A stretch of DNA of 64,000 nt from an uncultured Clostridia bacterium (GTDB lineage Bacteria > Bacillota > Clostridia > Oscillospirales > Acutalibacteraceae), in assembly GCA_937892525.1 (NCBI GenBank), contig CALAEV010000025.1:62001-126000 (forward strand), written 5' to 3'. Below are positions 48,552 to 58,056 of this stretch, one piece after another. Position numbers and translations under genes: made by a program. Within the stretch, counting starts at the first letter, position 1. The number at the start of each line of letters is the position of its first letter. The notes below the pieces were generated by a model. That model had not been told where the DNA came from. It searched no databases and saw nothing but the letters and a program-made list of their open reading frames with translations.

Positions 48552-50301
48552 GTTATTGAGATACGCTAAAAAATATATAGTTCCTGCAATAATTTCTCCT
48601 ATATTTATGATTGGCGAAGTTATACTTGAGCTTATGATTCCTCTTGTAATGGCAGACATTGTGAATCTTATTCAGACTGAAGGTTTTGGCGACGATAGCT
48701 TTAACCAGATGTTACGCTACGGAGTTCGTATGCTTATATATGCGTTAGGCTCACTTTGTTGTGGCACAATAGCAGCCCGTGCAGCAGCAGTTGCAGGTAT
48801 GGGCTTTGGTGCAAAACTTCGTGAAAATATGATGGGCAAAATCCAGACCTTCTCATTCTCAAATATTGACAGATTTTCAACGGCATCACTTATAACTCGT
48901 CTTACAACAGATGTAAACAGCGTTCAAAATACATTTGTTATGATGATTAGAATGCTTTTCCGTTCACCTGTGCAGTTTGTGGTAGCGCTTGTATTCACAA
49001 TAAGAATGAGTAAAGAGGTTTCATCAGCATTTCTTGTTTCACTTCCACTTATTGTGATTATACTTGTGATTTTTGCGCCGATTGCAATGAAACGCTTTAA
49101 GAAATTACTTGAAATGTTTGACGGATTTAATGCGTCAATTCAAGAAAACCTTACTAACATAAGAGTTGTTAAAGCCTTTGTTCGTTCTGATTATGAAAAG
49201 GATAAATTCAAAAAAGCAAATGACAATCTATTTGATGCAGCAATTTTTGCCGAAAAGCTTATGATTTTAGGTCAGCCAACATTTATGACTATTATGTATG
49301 GCACAATCCTTGCAATCCTTTATATTGCAGCAAAATGTATTTCTGCAGAAACTCTTGATATAGGTAACTTTACTGCAGTTTACACTTATGTAATGCAGAT
49401 TTTAATGAGTTTCTTAATGGTGATTTTCCTTATAATGCAGTTCTTTATGTCGCAAGCAAGTGCAAAGCGTATTAACGAGGTTATTAACGAAATCCCTGAT
49501 ATAAGAGACGATACAGCAACACAAACAGTTGTAAAAGACGGCTCTATTGAGTTTAAAAATGTAACATTTAAATATGATGGCGCTAATAATCCTGTAATCA
49601 AAAATGCCGATTTCAGAATTGAAAGTGGCGAAATGGTTGGTGTTATCGGTGCAACAGGTAGTGCAAAAACAAGTCTTGTACAGTTAATTCCAAGACTATA
49701 TGATGTTACTGACGGTGTAGTTTCAGTTGGTGGCGTTAATGTTAAAGACTACAAAATCCACGCACTTCGTGAAGAAGTAAGTATGGTATTACAGAAAAAC
49801 GTGCTTTTCTCAGGCTCAATTGCAGATAATCTTCGTTGGGGTAACAAAAATGCAACTGATGAAGAATTAGTTGAGGCTTGTAAAATTGCAGATGCTCACG
49901 AATTTATTTCTTCGTTCCCTGACGGTTATAATACAGATTTAAGTCAGGGTGGCTCAAATGTTTCAGGTGGACAGAAGCAAAGACTTTGTATTGCACGTGC
50001 AATTCTTAAAAAGCCGAAAATCCTTATTCTTGATGACTCAACTAGTGCAGTTGACACATTTACAGATTCAAAAATCCGTAAAGGACTTCGCGAGTGTATT
50101 CCTGATACTACAAAAATCATTATTGCTCAACGAATTTCATCGGTTGAAGATTGTGATAAGATTATTATTCTTGAAAATGGTAGAATTAACGATATAGGCA
50201 CTCACAATGAGTTGTTAGAGCGCAACGAGATTTATAAAGATATTTACGACTCTCAACAAAAGGGTGGAGACGATTTTGACTTGCAAGGAGGTGGTAACTG
50301 A
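48544..50301 (+). CDS. ABC exporter half, degenerate ATPase site
   Basis: 585 residues: six membrane helices (1-310) and a C-terminal ATPase. Walker A is GATGSAKTS (Ala where Gly is usual). Signature NVSGGQKQR is intact. Walker B reads ILILDDSTSAVD: the catalytic Glu is replaced by Asp, the mark of the non-catalytic half in heterodimeric exporters such as BmrC/TM287. GGAGG fits the ATG at 48544, not the ATG at 48538. It ends sharing one base with its partner's start. Confidence 0.9.
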   Translation: MFKLLRYAKKYIVPAIISPIFMIGEVILELMIPLVMADIVNLIQTEGFGDDSFNQMLRYGVRMLIYALGSLCCGTIAARAAAVAGMGFGAKLRENMMGKIQTFSFSNIDRFSTASLITRLTTDVNSVQNTFVMMIRMLFRSPVQFVVALVFTIRMSKEVSSAFLVSLPLIVIILVIFAPIAMKRFKKLLEMFDGFNASIQENLTNIRVVKAFVRSDYEKDKFKKANDNLFDAAIFAEKLMILGQPTFMTIMYGTILAILYIAAKCISAETLDIGNFTAVYTYVMQILMSFLMVIFLIMQFFMSQASAKRINEVINEIPDIRDDTATQTVVKDGSIEFKNVTFKYDGANNPVIKNADFRIESGEMVGVIGATGSAKTSLVQLIPRLYDVTDGVVSVGGVNVKDYKIHALREEVSMVLQKNVLFSGSIADNLRWGNKNATDEELVEACKIADAHEFISSFPDGYNTDLSQGGSNVSGGQKQRLCIARAILKKPKILILDDSTSAVDTFTDSKIRKGLRECIPDTTKIIIAQRISSVEDCDKIIILENGRINDIGTHNELLERNEIYKDIYDSQQKGGDDFDLQGGGN

Positions 50302-52217
50302 TGGCAGGACCAATGGGCGGACCGGGTAACCGTGGTAGAGGCAGACCAGCACCACCAAAACCAAAGAATACAAAAGGCACAATTTTAAGATTATTAAAAT
50401 ACATTTTACAGCAAAAGGGCCTGTTTATTGGTATGCTTGTTTTTGCAGCTATCAGTTCACTTGCATCTGTTTCAGGCGCACTTTTTATTGAGCCTATTAT
50501 TGACGATTATCTTACCCCACTTATAGGGCAAAAGTTTGAGGGCGAATTAGTTACAGGCCTTTTCAAAATGATGGGTATTATGGCGTGCGTATTCTTCGGT
50601 GGTGTAATTGCGTCTTACGGACAATCAAAATGTTCAGTATGGCTTACACAACGCACACTTAATAAAATCAGAAAAGACTTATTTGACTCACTTTCTGATT
50701 TGCCTATAAGTTTCTTTGACTCACGACCAAATGGCGAAATTATGAGCCGTTTCACAAATGACGTTGAAACACTTCGTATGTTCATAAGCCAAGGTGTTAC
50801 ACAGTTTATCTCATCAGGTATTATGATTTTCGGTTCACTTATCATTATGCTTGCTTTGAGTTGGCAAATGACTTTAGTTGTTCTGTTTATGGTTGTTGTA
50901 ATGATTTTTGTTACTAAAACAATCGGTAAACGCAGTGCTTTCTTCTTCAAAAGACAGCAAGAGGATTTGGGCAAAGTAAACGGCTATATTGAAGAAATTA
51001 TTGAAGGACAAAAGGTTGTTAAAGTCTTTAATCACGAGGAAGAAGTGGTTAATCATTTTGACCAGGTAAATGAAAAACTTCGTAAGGTATCAACAAGTGC
51101 AAACTCTTTTGCAAATATGTTGGGTCCTATTATGAACAACCTTACTCATATTGCTTATGCACTTGCAGCAGCACTTGGTGGTATTCTTGCTATTAAGAGC
51201 ATTTTGTCTCCCGGTGAAATTGTTGCATTCTTGCAGTATATAAGAAGCTTTATGCAACCGATTTCAAATATTACACAACAGTTTAACAATACATTTATGG
51301 CACTTGCCGGTGCAGAAAGAATATTTGAAATTATTGACCAAAAACCTGAAATTGACGAGGGTTATGTAATGCTCGTTAATGCAAAAATCAATGATAAAGG
51401 TGAAATTGAAGAAACAGAAAAGCATACAGGTATATGGGCTTGGAAGCACACTCACGGTGATGGCACAATCACTTATACTCGTCTTGCAGGGGACATTGTA
51501 TTTGAAGATGTTACATTCGGCTATACTGACGAGAAAACTGTACTTCACGATGTTTCACTCTATGCAAAACCAGGTCAGAAAATCGCATTTGTTGGCTCAA
51601 CAGGTGCAGGTAAAACTACAATTACAAATCTTATTAACCGTTTCTATGAAATTCAAGAAGGCAAAATCCGTTATGACGGCATAAATATTCAGAAGATTAA
51701 AAAAGATGATTTGCGCCGTTCCCTTGGTATTGTTCTTCAGGATACACACCTCTTTACAGGCACTATTGAAGATAATATTCGTTACGGTAATCTTGAAGCA
51801 ACACACGAAGATATTGTAAAAGCAGCAAAAATTGCAAACGCACATTCATTTATTGAAAATCTTCCTGACGGCTACAACACAATGCTTACAGGTGACGGCT
51901 CAAACCTTTCACAAGGTCAACGTCAGTTGATTTCAATTGCTCGTGCAGCAGTTGCAGACCCACCTGTTCTTATTCTTGACGAGGCTACAAGCTCAATCGA
52001 TACAAGAACTGAAAAGCAGATTGAAAAGGGTATGGATGCACTTATGCAGGGCAGAACAGTATTTGTTATTGCTCACCGTCTTTCAACTGTAAGAAATGCA
52101 AATGCGATTATGGTGCTTGAAAACGGTCGAATTATCGAGCGTGGCGACCACGATGATTTGATTAGTCAAAAGGGTAAGTATTATCAGTTATACACTGGCT
52201 CATTTGAGAAAAATTGA
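50301..52217 (+). CDS. ABC exporter half, canonical ATPase
   Basis: 638 residues. The N-terminus is Gly/Pro/Arg-rich (AGPMGGPGNRGRGRPAPPK) before six membrane helices. An insertion of about 45 residues (near 355-395) sits before the ATPase domain. Walker A GSTGAGKTT, signature NLSQGQRQ, Walker B VLILDEATSSID with catalytic Glu, and AHRLSTV are canonical. With its degenerate partner it would form a heterodimeric multidrug or lipid exporter in the plasma membrane. The MarR gene in front supports drug export. Confidence 0.92.
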   Translation: MAGPMGGPGNRGRGRPAPPKPKNTKGTILRLLKYILQQKGLFIGMLVFAAISSLASVSGALFIEPIIDDYLTPLIGQKFEGELVTGLFKMMGIMACVFFGGVIASYGQSKCSVWLTQRTLNKIRKDLFDSLSDLPISFFDSRPNGEIMSRFTNDVETLRMFISQGVTQFISSGIMIFGSLIIMLALSWQMTLVVLFMVVVMIFVTKTIGKRSAFFFKRQQEDLGKVNGYIEEIIEGQKVVKVFNHEEEVVNHFDQVNEKLRKVSTSANSFANMLGPIMNNLTHIAYALAAALGGILAIKSILSPGEIVAFLQYIRSFMQPISNITQQFNNTFMALAGAERIFEIIDQKPEIDEGYVMLVNAKINDKGEIEETEKHTGIWAWKHTHGDGTITYTRLAGDIVFEDVTFGYTDEKTVLHDVSLYAKPGQKIAFVGSTGAGKTTITNLINRFYEIQEGKIRYDGINIQKIKKDDLRRSLGIVLQDTHLFTGTIEDNIRYGNLEATHEDIVKAAKIANAHSFIENLPDGYNTMLTGDGSNLSQGQRQLISIARAAVADPPVLILDEATSSIDTRTEKQIEKGMDALMQGRTVFVIAHRLSTVRNANAIMVLENGRIIERGDHDDLISQKGKYYQLYTGSFEKN

Positions 52218-52242
52218 TTTATTAAAATATTTTGGCAAACAA

Positions 52243-52275
52243 AAAAGGAACTTCCAAATTGGAAGTTCCTTTTTT
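52243..52275. terminator. Bidirectional terminator between the ABC exporter and aldolase
   Basis: AAAAGGAACTTCCAA/TTGGAAGTTCCTTTT stem with A and T tracts on both sides, serving the exporter operon and the convergent aldolase gene. Confidence 0.88.
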
Positions 52276-52289
52276 GTTTGTATTAAGCT

Positions 52290-53510
52290 TTATTTACCAG
52301 CCTGTTTTGAATACTTGAGTTTGTAAACAAGACGCATAATTCTTGTTTCAAGTGGGTTAATTGGCTCAACTTTTTCAAACATCTGTGCGCTAATCTGAAT
52401 TTTTGCACCTTTGTTTGTAATGAACTCAATAGCACCTGCGTCGTATTCGCTACCTGCTACGCAAAGCGCACCGTTGTTCTCAAGAAGAACTGCATTTCTG
52501 CCCTTAAGTTTCTTAACAACTTTCTTTGAAGTCTGGAGTGAGTTGTTAGGGTCATATTTTGCGCTCTTAACAGTAACACCAACAATCTGAGCAAAGTCGT
52601 CAATAAGTGGACGCATTGTTTTGCCCATTTTTGAGCATGCAACTGTGTAAGGGTCTTTTGAATGAGAAATAAAGTTAACATCTGCGCGTTTCTTGTAAAC
52701 AGCACGATGAAGTTCGATTGATTCGTTTGAAGCATCGCCTGCGATAATATTACCTGTTTCAATGTCAATTCTTGTGATTGCACCGTCGCCATCAACTAAA
52801 GAAATATTGAAAACTGAACCGTCGCGTTCACTCTTACAAGCAGGGAATTCAGGAGCAGTAGATGGTTTTTTAACGAACTTTTCAACTACATAATCGTTGA
52901 TTGCTGTAAGATTATCAGCAACCTTGCCTGTAAGTGAAGTGTATTTGTCCATAACATACTGTTCGCAAATATCTTCAACCTTCTGTGCAACATTGAATGC
53001 GTCGTCATAGTCAACACCCATACAAACTGCGCCGTGGTGAGCCATAACTGCTGCTTTTGCGTCTGAACGAGTGATTGCATCAATAACGCCCTTGCGAAGC
53101 TTCTTTGTGCCAGGAAGACCATAAGATGCAATAGGAAGGTTAGTGCCAACAACCTGTGCATTTTCGCCCTCAACATTGTTAATGTCCATACCAAGAGCAG
53201 AAACGATTGAAGCGTTTACCTGATGAGTATGTATAACGAAGTTTACTTCAGGACGAAGTTTGTAGCAAGCTGCGTGAATACCTTTTTCACTTGATGGCTT
53301 GATTTCGCCTTCATATTCAAGGTCTTCAATATTTACAAGCACGATTTCTTCAGGAGTCAAAGTTTCATAAGCACGACCACTTGGTGTGATTACAAACTGT
53401 GTTTCACTGATTCTGCAAGAAATATTACCCCAAGTACGAGCAATAAGACCTGCTGCGATAAGTTCTTTACCTGCTCTGATAACAGTTTCTTTAGCCTGCA
53501 TAATATCCAT
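52290..53510 (-). CDS. Tandem class II aldolase/adducin-domain protein
   Basis: 406 residues with two aldolase-fold domains. The first (about 1-205) keeps the catalytic and zinc residues: Glu in SSEKGIH, HTHQ, and AHHGAV. The family (L-fuculose-phosphate aldolase) splits or epimerises sugar phosphates. The second domain (about 230-400) has HSKD instead of HxH and LENNGAL instead of HHG, so the zinc site is lost. GAGGTG fits the ATG at 53510. It is next to a class III aminotransferase (78 bases), and they share one mRNA. The true substrate is unknown. Confidence 0.85.
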   Translation of the reverse strand: MDIMQAKETVIRAGKELIAAGLIARTWGNISCRISETQFVITPSGRAYETLTPEEIVLVNIEDLEYEGEIKPSSEKGIHAACYKLRPEVNFVIHTHQVNASIVSALGMDINNVEGENAQVVGTNLPIASYGLPGTKKLRKGVIDAITRSDAKAAVMAHHGAVCMGVDYDDAFNVAQKVEDICEQYVMDKYTSLTGKVADNLTAINDYVVEKFVKKPSTAPEFPACKSERDGSVFNISLVDGDGAITRIDIETGNIIAGDASNESIELHRAVYKKRADVNFISHSKDPYTVACSKMGKTMRPLIDDFAQIVGVTVKSAKYDPNNSLQTSKKVVKKLKGRNAVLLENNGALCVAGSEYDAGAIEFITNKGAKIQISAQMFEKVEPINPLETRIMRLVYKLKYSKQAGK

Positions 53511-53588
53511 GATAGTCACCTCTATCTAAATTGGTTAGTTAATAAAGGGTGGATGAAGATGAATTCATCCACCCAAATAAGTTAAGAT

Positions 53589-55079
53589 TTATTTTGCAGA
53601 TGGCTTAACAGCAACATTTGCAAAAACCTTGTCAAAGCACTGAAGAGCCTGGTCAATCATCTTAGGTGTGTATGCAGCTGATGTGTAGAGACGGCTACCA
53701 GCAAGAGTAACAAGTCCTTCTGCCATATAAGCAGCGCCCATGTACTGCATTTCTTTCTTTCTTTCGCTTGTAGCTGAAAGAACACCAGGGATTTTCCAAG
53801 GTTTGCACCAATCAATTGAGTAGTGCATTGTACCAACTGTTTCAAGGTGGCAAACTGAACCTTCGTTCCAGCATACGAATGGAAGACCGTGTTTAGCAAC
53901 GAGTTCCTGAAGACCTGTTGTAAGTCTGTCGCCCATTTCGCCAGCCTTCTGACATGCGTTCTGCTTGTCGATTTCTTCAAGAGTGAAGTAACCTGCACAG
54001 CAAGAAAGTGGGTTAGCAGTCATTGTACCACCTGTAAATGCCTTCTTAACTTTCATACCTGAATCGTCAAGACCAGCGCCAAGGTGTTTCATATACTGTT
54101 TCTTGCCACCAACACCGCCTGCACCTGGGTAACCACCAGCAATAACTTTACCGAAGATTGTAAGGTCAGGAGATACGCCGAAGAAGCCCTGAGCACCTGC
54201 CATACCAATACGGAAACCTGTAACAACTTCATCGAATACGAGAAGTGCGCCATATTTACGGCAAAGTCTTTCAACGCCCTTATTAAAGTCATAATCAAGT
54301 GGAGTTGTACCACTTTCTGGACCGATTGGTTCAATGAATACAGCAGCTGTACCACCATTGAACTGGTTAAGCCAAAGTTTTCTTTCAAGGTCTTCAAGGT
54401 CACCTGGGAAGAATTCCTGAGTATGCTTGAAGAGATAAAGTGGAACACCACTAGCCTGTGTGAATTTAGAACCAGGAACACGAATACCGTAACCGAGCTG
54501 GTCTGACCAACCGTGGTATGCGCCACCCATTTTAAGAATGTTCTTCTTACCTGTTGCAAGACGAGCAACACGAACTGCTGTCATACAAGCTTCAGTACCT
54601 GAACCCTGCATACGGAACATATCAACTGATTCAACTGAGTCAGAGATTTTCTTAGCAAGTTTGTATTCGAACTCGTGGAAAAGACCTGTTGAAGGACCAC
54701 ATGTGTTAAGAAGGTCAATAACCTGGTCACGAACTACCTTAGGGTTTGAGCCAAGAACTGTAGGGCCACCAGCCTGAAGGAAGTCAAAGTACTTGTTACC
54801 ATCAACGTCATAAAGGTAAGCACCTTCAGCCTTTGTGAAAACAAGTGGGAATGGATAGTTGAATGCGAGGTTGTGCTGAACACCACCAGGAATGATTGTT
54901 TTTGCTTCAGCAATCATTTCTTTTGATTTTGCACACTTCTTATCATAATACTCTTCTTCGTATTCTTTTAACTTTTCTGGCTTGATTGAGTAAATTGGTT
55001 TTTCAATAAGCTCGTCAAGCTGTCTGTTAATCTGAGCAGCATCATGATAATGTGCGATTGCAAATCTTGTATCTGCCAT
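53589..55079 (-). CDS. Class III PLP-dependent aminotransferase (GSA-aminomutase-like)
   Basis: 496 residues. PLP Lys in TIFGKVIAGGYP, the Asp in LLVFDEVVTGFR, and substrate loop segments FRMQGSGTEACMTAVRVAR. It resembles glutamate-1-semialdehyde aminomutase but is about 60 residues longer, with an N-terminal extension of about 65 residues. GGAGG precedes the ATG. The aldolase gene follows on the same strand, suggesting a pathway that aminates an aldehyde or ketone from sugar cleavage. No haem-synthesis gene is adjacent, so haem is unlikely. Confidence 0.88.
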   Translation of the reverse strand: MADTRFAIAHYHDAAQINRQLDELIEKPIYSIKPEKLKEYEEEYYDKKCAKSKEMIAEAKTIIPGGVQHNLAFNYPFPLVFTKAEGAYLYDVDGNKYFDFLQAGGPTVLGSNPKVVRDQVIDLLNTCGPSTGLFHEFEYKLAKKISDSVESVDMFRMQGSGTEACMTAVRVARLATGKKNILKMGGAYHGWSDQLGYGIRVPGSKFTQASGVPLYLFKHTQEFFPGDLEDLERKLWLNQFNGGTAAVFIEPIGPESGTTPLDYDFNKGVERLCRKYGALLVFDEVVTGFRIGMAGAQGFFGVSPDLTIFGKVIAGGYPGAGGVGGKKQYMKHLGAGLDDSGMKVKKAFTGGTMTANPLSCCAGYFTLEEIDKQNACQKAGEMGDRLTTGLQELVAKHGLPFVCWNEGSVCHLETVGTMHYSIDWCKPWKIPGVLSATSERKKEMQYMGAAYMAEGLVTLAGSRLYTSAAYTPKMIDQALQCFDKVFANVAVKPSAK

Positions 55080-55084
55080 AATTT

Positions 55085-55175
55085 TTACCCTCCGTTTTTG
55101 AAAGTATAGAATTTTATCCGTTTTTGAACGGACAGATGTTCATACTAATTATAACACTATTTTAAATTATGTCAA
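55085..55175 (-). promoter_or_regulatory. Promoter and repeated leader of the aminotransferase-aldolase operon
   Basis: Minus-strand -35 TTGACA (55170-55175), a 16-base spacer and -10 TATAAT (55148-55153). The leader has TCCGTT-loop-AACGGA, and a second TTCAAAAACGGA that runs into the GGAGG ribosome site. The TCCGTT could pair with either copy, which would hide or free the ribosome site. The rest of the 324-base gap (55176-55403) is AT-rich; I see no gene in it. Confidence 0.55.
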
Positions 55176-55403
55176 ACATTTTTTGGAAATTCTTTCAACC
55201 AAATAGTTAAAAATCATCTACAATATATAAATTGGCTTAAAATCAAGGCTAAATTAGTTAAAAATTGTCTATACAATCAAATTGATATGGTTTTAAGGGC
55301 GAAAAATAACCACCCTTTTTGTAACAGTTGAACAATTAAAAGGGCGGTATTGTATCTAAAACATAGAAAATTAAGGTTTATAGTTAAAAAACATCTATTT
55401 GTG

Positions 55404-56516
55404 CTATTTTACAAACAAATCTGTCATTAAACGAGCTGCATCTTTATTGTTGAACTGGGTAGGGGAGTTTTTAAAATTTTTAAGGTTTTCCCAACGAAGT
55501 TCGTATTCATTGATTTTTTCTTGTGAAATTGTAAAATCAAAATCGCAAAACTGTTTTACAATGCTTTCAAGCTTTTCAGGGGTTGTGTTCATAGCATCAA
55601 AAAAGGCTTTGTGAAGTTCTGGCTTTGATTTTTCTGCTTCTTTAAGATATGTAGGAATAAAAACTGCACAAGCAAGTCCGTGTGGTACATAAAAATCTTC
55701 AGTTAAAGCATAGCCCATACCGTGTGGAAAGCCTGTGCCACCTTTATTAAGGGCAAAGCCTGCATAAAGTGATGCAAAATAGAGTGCATCACGGTCGTTG
55801 GTTGATGGTAAACCATTCCTTTTGCTTAGCTTTTCTAAGATAGGGTAAATCATTATAACTGAAATAAGTGCAAATTGTTGTGTTAAAAAATCTCCACGAG
55901 GTGAAAAAGCAGATTCTACTGCGTGGGCAAGAGCGTCAAGTGCAGTTGAAACGGTTGTGTAAAATGGTACAGAATAAGTGTATTTTGCATCTGCAAAAGC
56001 ATATTTTGCGTAATAGTTTTTACCACTTACACTTTGTTTGCGACCATTTTCGCGAGTAAGCACGGAAACACCTGAAACCTCACTACCTGTGCCTGAAGTT
56101 GTGCCAATAACCACTAACGGTAAAGGCTCATTTTCAACTGTTTTAGTATAAATCGCATCATTTACAATGTGTTGATTTGTAGCATAAACACAAACTGCCT
56201 TTGATGCGTCAAGTGGTGAGCCACCACCAATTCCAACAACAAAATCTGCATTTATTTCTCGAGCCATTACACCACCCTCATAACAGGTTGATGTAAGTGG
56301 ATTTTCAGTAATTTTGTCGAATATAGCGTATTCAATATTCAATTCGTTGAAAACTTCAATCAAGTCGTCTAGAGCGCCTGATTTTTTAGCAGAAGAAGCG
56401 CCTGTTACAATTAAGCATTTTTTGCCAAGGTTAGAAAAAATGCTTTTGTTATTCTGTAAAACATTTTTGCCACCAAGTACATTGACAGGCATATAAAAAC
56501 TGAAATCGTAAGTCAC
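55404..56516 (-). CDS. Iron-containing alcohol dehydrogenase
   Basis: 370 residues. NAD(P)-binding GGGSPLDASKA and TSGTGSE, and the iron ligands in DALAHAVE, GTGFPHGMGYALTEDFYVPHG. The family oxidises or reduces alcohols or aldehydes with NAD(P)H. GAGGG favours the GTG at 56516; an ATG at 56534 is possible. It stands alone, divergent from apbE. It might supply or drain the aldehyde of the aldolase operon, unproven. Confidence 0.93.
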   Translation of the reverse strand: MTYDFSFYMPVNVLGGKNVLQNNKSIFSNLGKKCLIVTGASSAKKSGALDDLIEVFNELNIEYAIFDKITENPLTSTCYEGGVMAREINADFVVGIGGGSPLDASKAVCVYATNQHIVNDAIYTKTVENEPLPLVVIGTTSGTGSEVSGVSVLTRENGRKQSVSGKNYYAKYAFADAKYTYSVPFYTTVSTALDALAHAVESAFSPRGDFLTQQFALISVIMIYPILEKLSKRNGLPSTNDRDALYFASLYAGFALNKGGTGFPHGMGYALTEDFYVPHGLACAVFIPTYLKEAEKSKPELHKAFFDAMNTTPEKLESIVKQFCDFDFTISQEKINEYELRWENLKNFKNSPTQFNNKDAARLMTDLFVK

Positions 56517-56605
56517 GAAAATCCCTCGTTCCATTGTTAATTTTATAACGTTAAACTATTAACATTTTATCATATTGCATACTACTATTGCAATATATTT
56601 TCCTA

Positions 56606-56634
56606 TTGAATTAACTGTCGAAATATTGTATTAT
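56606..56634 (+). promoter_or_regulatory. Promoter of the apbE-rnf operon
   Basis: -35 TTGAAT (56606-56611), a 17-base spacer and -10 TATTAT (56629-56634), 33 bases before the apbE GTG. Confidence 0.6.
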
Positions 56635-56666
56635 ATTATAGTATAAATATATTAGGTGGTGAGAAT

Positions 56667-57692
56667 GTGGAAAAATTGAAAAAATCATTACCCATTCTTG
56701 CACTAATGCTTGTTGTTGTAGTTTTTTTAGTGTCTCTTTTTGGTGAGGAAAAAGTTGCAACAGTAAGTGGTTATGCTATGGGTAGTCCCATAAACATTAC
56801 AATTTACGACGAAAAAAACGGTGAGGATTACTGTAACAAAGCAATTGAAAGAATAAAGTATGTTGATGAGAACTTTTTGTCACATACCTTGCCTACATCT
56901 GCTGTCTATAAGCTTAACAACAAGAAACTTGTCCAGAGTGAATGGCTTGCAGAATATCTTGATGCTTGTCTTGACTTGATGCATGAAAGTAAAAGTAATC
57001 GTTTTACTCTTTTCAGTGGTGAATTTAAGGATTTGTGGAAAATCGAAAATGGTGGATATGTTCCAACAAATGATGAACTTGCAAAAGTTCTTGAAAATCA
57101 CGACAACTCATTGATAGCAATTGGCGAAGATAATAATGAGATTTCAATTGGCACAGGCAAACTTGATTTGGGTGCTTTGGGTAAAGGCACTGGTTGTGAT
57201 GAGGCAATTGAATTACTTAAAAACGAAAAAATAAAGAATGCACTTGTAACTGTTGGTGGAACAGTTGGTGTTATTGGCTCACCTGACGGCAAAAATGATT
57301 TTGGTATTGGCGTTCGTAATCCATTTGGTAGTCAGAATGATTATTTCGCAGTTTTGTCGGTTACTGATTGTTTTGTATCAACATCAGGGGATTATGAAAA
57401 ATACTTTGAGAAAGACGGAGTAAGATGTTCTCACATTTTTGATGCTACAACAGGCAAGCCTGTGCAAAACGACCTTTCATCTGTAACGGTAGTTGCAGAA
57501 AACGGAATGTTAAGTGATTTTTTATCAACAATCATTTATATTGAGGGCGTTGAAAAAGGTGTTCAAATTGCAGAATACTTTAACGCTCAGGTAATAATCG
57601 TAAAAAAAGATAAATCTGTTCTTATTTCAGAAGAATTAAAGGAAAAATTTGAGTTAAAAAATGACAACTTTTTAGTTTCGGTGATTGAATGA
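56667..57692 (+). CDS. apbE: FAD:protein FMN transferase
   Basis: 341 residues. A signal/anchor helix (about 6-24) then the ApbE fold: TVSGYAMGSPINITIYD, DLGALGKGTGCDEA, the VTVGGTVGVIG stretch, and the CSHIFDATTGKP motif with the metal Asp/Thr. It attaches FMN from FAD to threonines of RnfG and RnfD. GTG start after AGGTGGTGAG. It leads the rnf operon, so its partners follow directly. Variation: DENFLSHTLPTS replaces the common SxYxPxS. Confidence 0.93.
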   Translation: MEKLKKSLPILALMLVVVVFLVSLFGEEKVATVSGYAMGSPINITIYDEKNGEDYCNKAIERIKYVDENFLSHTLPTSAVYKLNNKKLVQSEWLAEYLDACLDLMHESKSNRFTLFSGEFKDLWKIENGGYVPTNDELAKVLENHDNSLIAIGEDNNEISIGTGKLDLGALGKGTGCDEAIELLKNEKIKNALVTVGGTVGVIGSPDGKNDFGIGVRNPFGSQNDYFAVLSVTDCFVSTSGDYEKYFEKDGVRCSHIFDATTGKPVQNDLSSVTVVAENGMLSDFLSTIIYIEGVEKGVQIAEYFNAQVIIVKKDKSVLISEELKEKFELKNDNFLVSVIE

Positions 57693-58051
57693 AAAAACTT
57701 ATAACTAAAAAAGATTTTATATTAGTTTTGATTGTGCTTGTTGTGGGTTTTGCAGGTGTTATTCTTGTAAACTCAGCCGACAAGGGTAAAACTGCTACAA
57801 TAAAAGTTGACGGTGAAGTGGTTGAGCAGATTTCACTTGATGGTGAAAATCGCACTTTTACATATAATGACGTTATGATTTGCCTTGAAGATGGTGAAAT
57901 TTTTGTTAAGGCAAGTAAATGCGCAGATAAAGTATGTATGCGAAGTGGTAAAATTTCAAAATCTGGTGAGGGTATAATTTGTGCCCCTAACAGAGTTTCA
58001 ATAGAAATTGACGGTAAGAATACTGACTTGCCTGACGCTATGACGGGGTGA
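57689..58051 (+). CDS. NusG domain II (DUF) protein
   Basis: 120 residues: one membrane helix (about 9-27) and a small outward beta domain with SKCADKVCMRSGKISKSGEGIICAPNRVSIEI, the standard block of NusG-II/ApbE-linked proteins. It overlaps apbE by 4 bases. This family travels with apbE and rnf, and its Cys pair may act in redox or in maturation. Not related to the transcription factor role of NusG. Confidence 0.9.
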   Translation: MKKLITKKDFILVLIVLVVGFAGVILVNSADKGKTATIKVDGEVVEQISLDGENRTFTYNDVMICLEDGEIFVKASKCADKVCMRSGKISKSGEGIICAPNRVSIEIDGKNTDLPDAMTG

Positions 58052-58056
58052 GTGTT

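Noticed and set aside
53589..55079. HemL of the haem pathway
   Set aside because: Too long, divergent at the N-terminus, and in an operon with an aldolase rather than haem genes.
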